Source: Pedobacter sp. WC2423
GTDB taxonomy: Bacteria > Bacteroidota > Bacteroidia > Sphingobacteriales > Sphingobacteriaceae
Direction: 5' to 3'
Assembly (NCBI RefSeq): GCF_040822065.1
Contig: NZ_CP162005.1
Coordinates: 1,178,001-1,242,000, forward strand
Length of the DNA stretch: 64,000 bases
Both the position numbers and the translations under genes were made by a program. The notes beneath the pieces were generated by a model that worked only from the letters and a program-made list of their open reading frames with translations, was not told where the DNA came from and did not search any database. Of the stretch, positions 62,695 through 64,000 are shown one piece after another. Position 1 is the stretch's first letter, and each line of letters opens with the position of its first letter.

Positions 62695-63432
62695 TTACCA
62701 ATCGAGCCCTTGCAGGGACTCATGATATTTCAGAGGATCAAAGCTGTAAAGGTAGGGTGCTTTATGCGCCCCACCTTTACGCAGGTCTTCTTGTTTGATC
62801 AGGATGTCAAAACGCATCATACGGCGGTAAAAATTACCTCTGTTTAATGGTTTCCCCAATATCGTTTCATACAGCTTTTGCAACTCCGGCAGCGTAAACT
62901 TCTCCGGAAGTAAATTCAGGCCAATTGGTTTATAGCTTAGTTGTTGTCTTAATACAGTTAAAGCATTCGTATAGATTAATTGATGATCCATCGCTAATTC
63001 CGGCAAATCATCAATACTTCGCCATTCACAGGTTTCACTATATTCATCTGCGCTCACATTTACCCCGGTGTAATCTACCAGAGCATAGAACCCGGCAGAG
63101 ATAAAACGTTGTTTGTACCACAAATCATCCTCATAGCCTTCAAAGAATCCTTCAGAACGGTTTATTGCCCCAAATACACCAAATTCTTGCAAATAGACCC
63201 GTTCCGCACCTGTACGTTCAAACAAAACACGTTTCGCTGCATCTTGTAAACTTTCATTTTTAAGAATATAACCGCCTGGTAATAACCATTTCCGGGCAAC
63301 ATTCATTTTGAGTAATAATACTTTAAGCTGGTTTTCATGAAAGCCGAATACTACGCTGTCTACAGAGATATGAGGCAAACAATTTTCCCACATCCACTTA
63401 CTTTTCTTGATGATGCCCTGATCTAATTTCAT
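62695..63432 (-). CDS. NUDIX-domain transcriptional regulator (NrtR/AraR-like)
   Basis: 245 residues from ATG 63432 (MKLDQGIIKK); 13 further codons upstream are open but unlikely. Residues ~30-150 form a NUDIX fold (WLLPGGYILKNESLQDAAKRVLFERTGA), where the Nudix box has FERTGA in place of the catalytic REExxEE, so hydrolysis is probably lost. A C-terminal winged helix (FTLPELQKLYETILGKPLNRGNFYRRM) follows. Such proteins are sugar- or ADP-ribose-responsive regulators in Bacteroidota. The target is unknown. Divergent from the pseudouridine synthase. Confidence 0.9.
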   Translation of the reverse strand: MKLDQGIIKKSKWMWENCLPHISVDSVVFGFHENQLKVLLLKMNVARKWLLPGGYILKNESLQDAAKRVLFERTGAERVYLQEFGVFGAINRSEGFFEGYEDDLWYKQRFISAGFYALVDYTGVNVSADEYSETCEWRSIDDLPELAMDHQLIYTNALTVLRQQLSYKPIGLNLLPEKFTLPELQKLYETILGKPLNRGNFYRRMMRFDILIKQEDLRKGGAHKAPYLYSFDPLKYHESLQGLDW

Positions 63433-63530
63433 GATGGGGCAATATAAGAATCTGTTTAAAAGATATTCCATAAATCAGAACTTTCATCTCCCGGAGAATT
63501 TATAAAAAGCTATATTCGCGAAAAAAATTA

Positions 63531-64000
63531 ATGCTTGAAATCGTATACCAGGATGATCATATCATTGCGATCAATAAACCACACGGACTACTTGTACATC
63601 GTTCCTCCATTGCAACCGATGCGAAAGAATTTGCCTTACAACTCTTAAGAGATCAGGTGAACAGACGCGTAAGTCCTGTACATCGTTTAGATAGAAAAAC
63701 AGGTGGTTTATTGTTATTTGCTTTCGGGAAAGATGTTGAAATTGCATTGCATCAGCAGTTTCAAAATGGAGAAATACAAAAGAAATACCTTGCAATTGTT
63801 AGAGGCTATGCACCTGACAGCCAGGATATCGATTACCCATTAGTGAAAGAAAACGGTGCAATTCAAGAAGCTTTTACTTCGTTTATTACCTTAAAAAGAG
63901 CGGAACTTGATATTGCTTTGGGTCAGCACCCTACTTCAAGATACTCTTTAGTAGAAGCAACCCCTGCAACCGGACGTATGCACCAGCTTCGTAAACACTT
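63531..64000 (+). CDS. truC: RluA-family pseudouridine synthase, TruC-like (3' end outside window)
   Basis: Frame open from ATG 63531 to the right edge (156 codons seen). Motifs: LEIVYQDDHIIAINKPHGLLVH at the start, catalytic Asp in SPVHRLDRKTGGLLLFA, KKYLAIVRG, and ATPATGRMHQLRKH at the edge. The short N terminus without an S4 domain and HRSS...D after the KP-GL block fit TruC (tRNA pseudouridine-65) better than RluA/C/D. The gene is cut by the window. Confidence 0.9.
   Translation, partial: MLEIVYQDDHIIAINKPHGLLVHRSSIATDAKEFALQLLRDQVNRRVSPVHRLDRKTGGLLLFAFGKDVEIALHQQFQNGEIQKKYLAIVRGYAPDSQDIDYPLVKENGAIQEAFTSFITLKRAELDIALGQHPTSRYSLVEATPATGRMHQLRKH

Noticed and set aside
62995..63432. Active NUDIX pyrophosphatase
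   Set aside because: The Nudix box lacks the usual REExxEE glutamates and a winged helix follows, so a regulator is more likely.

Overview
The window is bacterial chromosome from the phylum Bacteroidota, most likely family Sphingobacteriaceae and probably a Pedobacter-type genome. The reasons are the low G+C, TAnnTTTG-type promoter boxes, GG-leader peptide/radical SAM genes of the Bacteroidota kind, a SusC-like outer-membrane barrel protein, and the overall gene content. The genus is inferred from style, not from any search. No CRISPR array, rRNA operon, intact IS element or prophage was seen.

Layout. (1) Bases 1-17.5 kb are the 3' end of a non-ribosomal peptide cluster. It holds the last four modules of a giant NRPS, cut by the left edge, whose adenylation codes read Asn - Thr - Phe (followed by an epimerase) - Thr, then a thioesterase. 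A cyclic-peptide-type ABC exporter and a CmlA-like diiron beta-hydroxylase follow. The two Thr adenylation domains are near-identical DNA copies. (2) 17.5-23.4 kb holds a CDF metal transporter, a small ORF, an SRPBCC membrane protein, a 1-kb repeat-rich degenerate stretch and a multi-PAS histidine kinase. (3) 23.3-29.6 kb is a compact RiPP (modified peptide) operon on the minus strand: outer-membrane barrel protein, a 58-residue precursor with a GG leader and a C-terminal TCACAC tail, a radical SAM/SPASM maturase, and a C39-peptidase ABC exporter. A terminator-like hairpin separates precursor and maturase. This is the best candidate for an undescribed system.

(4) 30.4-41.2 kb is a patchwork of small regulators and stress genes: an SRPBCC-EVE-MarR operon, AraC regulators, a catalase-like peroxidase with cytochrome b561 behind a 23-codon upstream ORF, a divergent HxlR/quinone-reductase pair, tRNA-Ser(TGA), DinB, ferritin and a DUF4303 protein. 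A ~100-bp structured repeat occurs twice here. (5) 41.4-47.5 kb has a fasciclin protein, a secreted MsrB, a GNAT acetyltransferase, a MocR-type regulator, and an mlaE-mlaF-mlaD lipid transport operon.

(6) 47.8-55.3 kb is a lysine-degradation operon of the saccharopine type (saccharopine dehydrogenase, DUF1338 2-oxoadipate dioxygenase, antiquitin-type aldehyde dehydrogenase, YdiJ-like D-2-hydroxyglutarate dehydrogenase) with a divergent LysR regulator, leading from lysine to 2-oxoglutarate. (7) 55.3-64 kb has an SGNH hydrolase, a TetR regulator with a clear palindromic operator in front of a full RND efflux operon (adaptor, pump, outer-membrane channel), a NUDIX-type regulator, and the start of a TruC-like pseudouridine synthase cut by the right edge.
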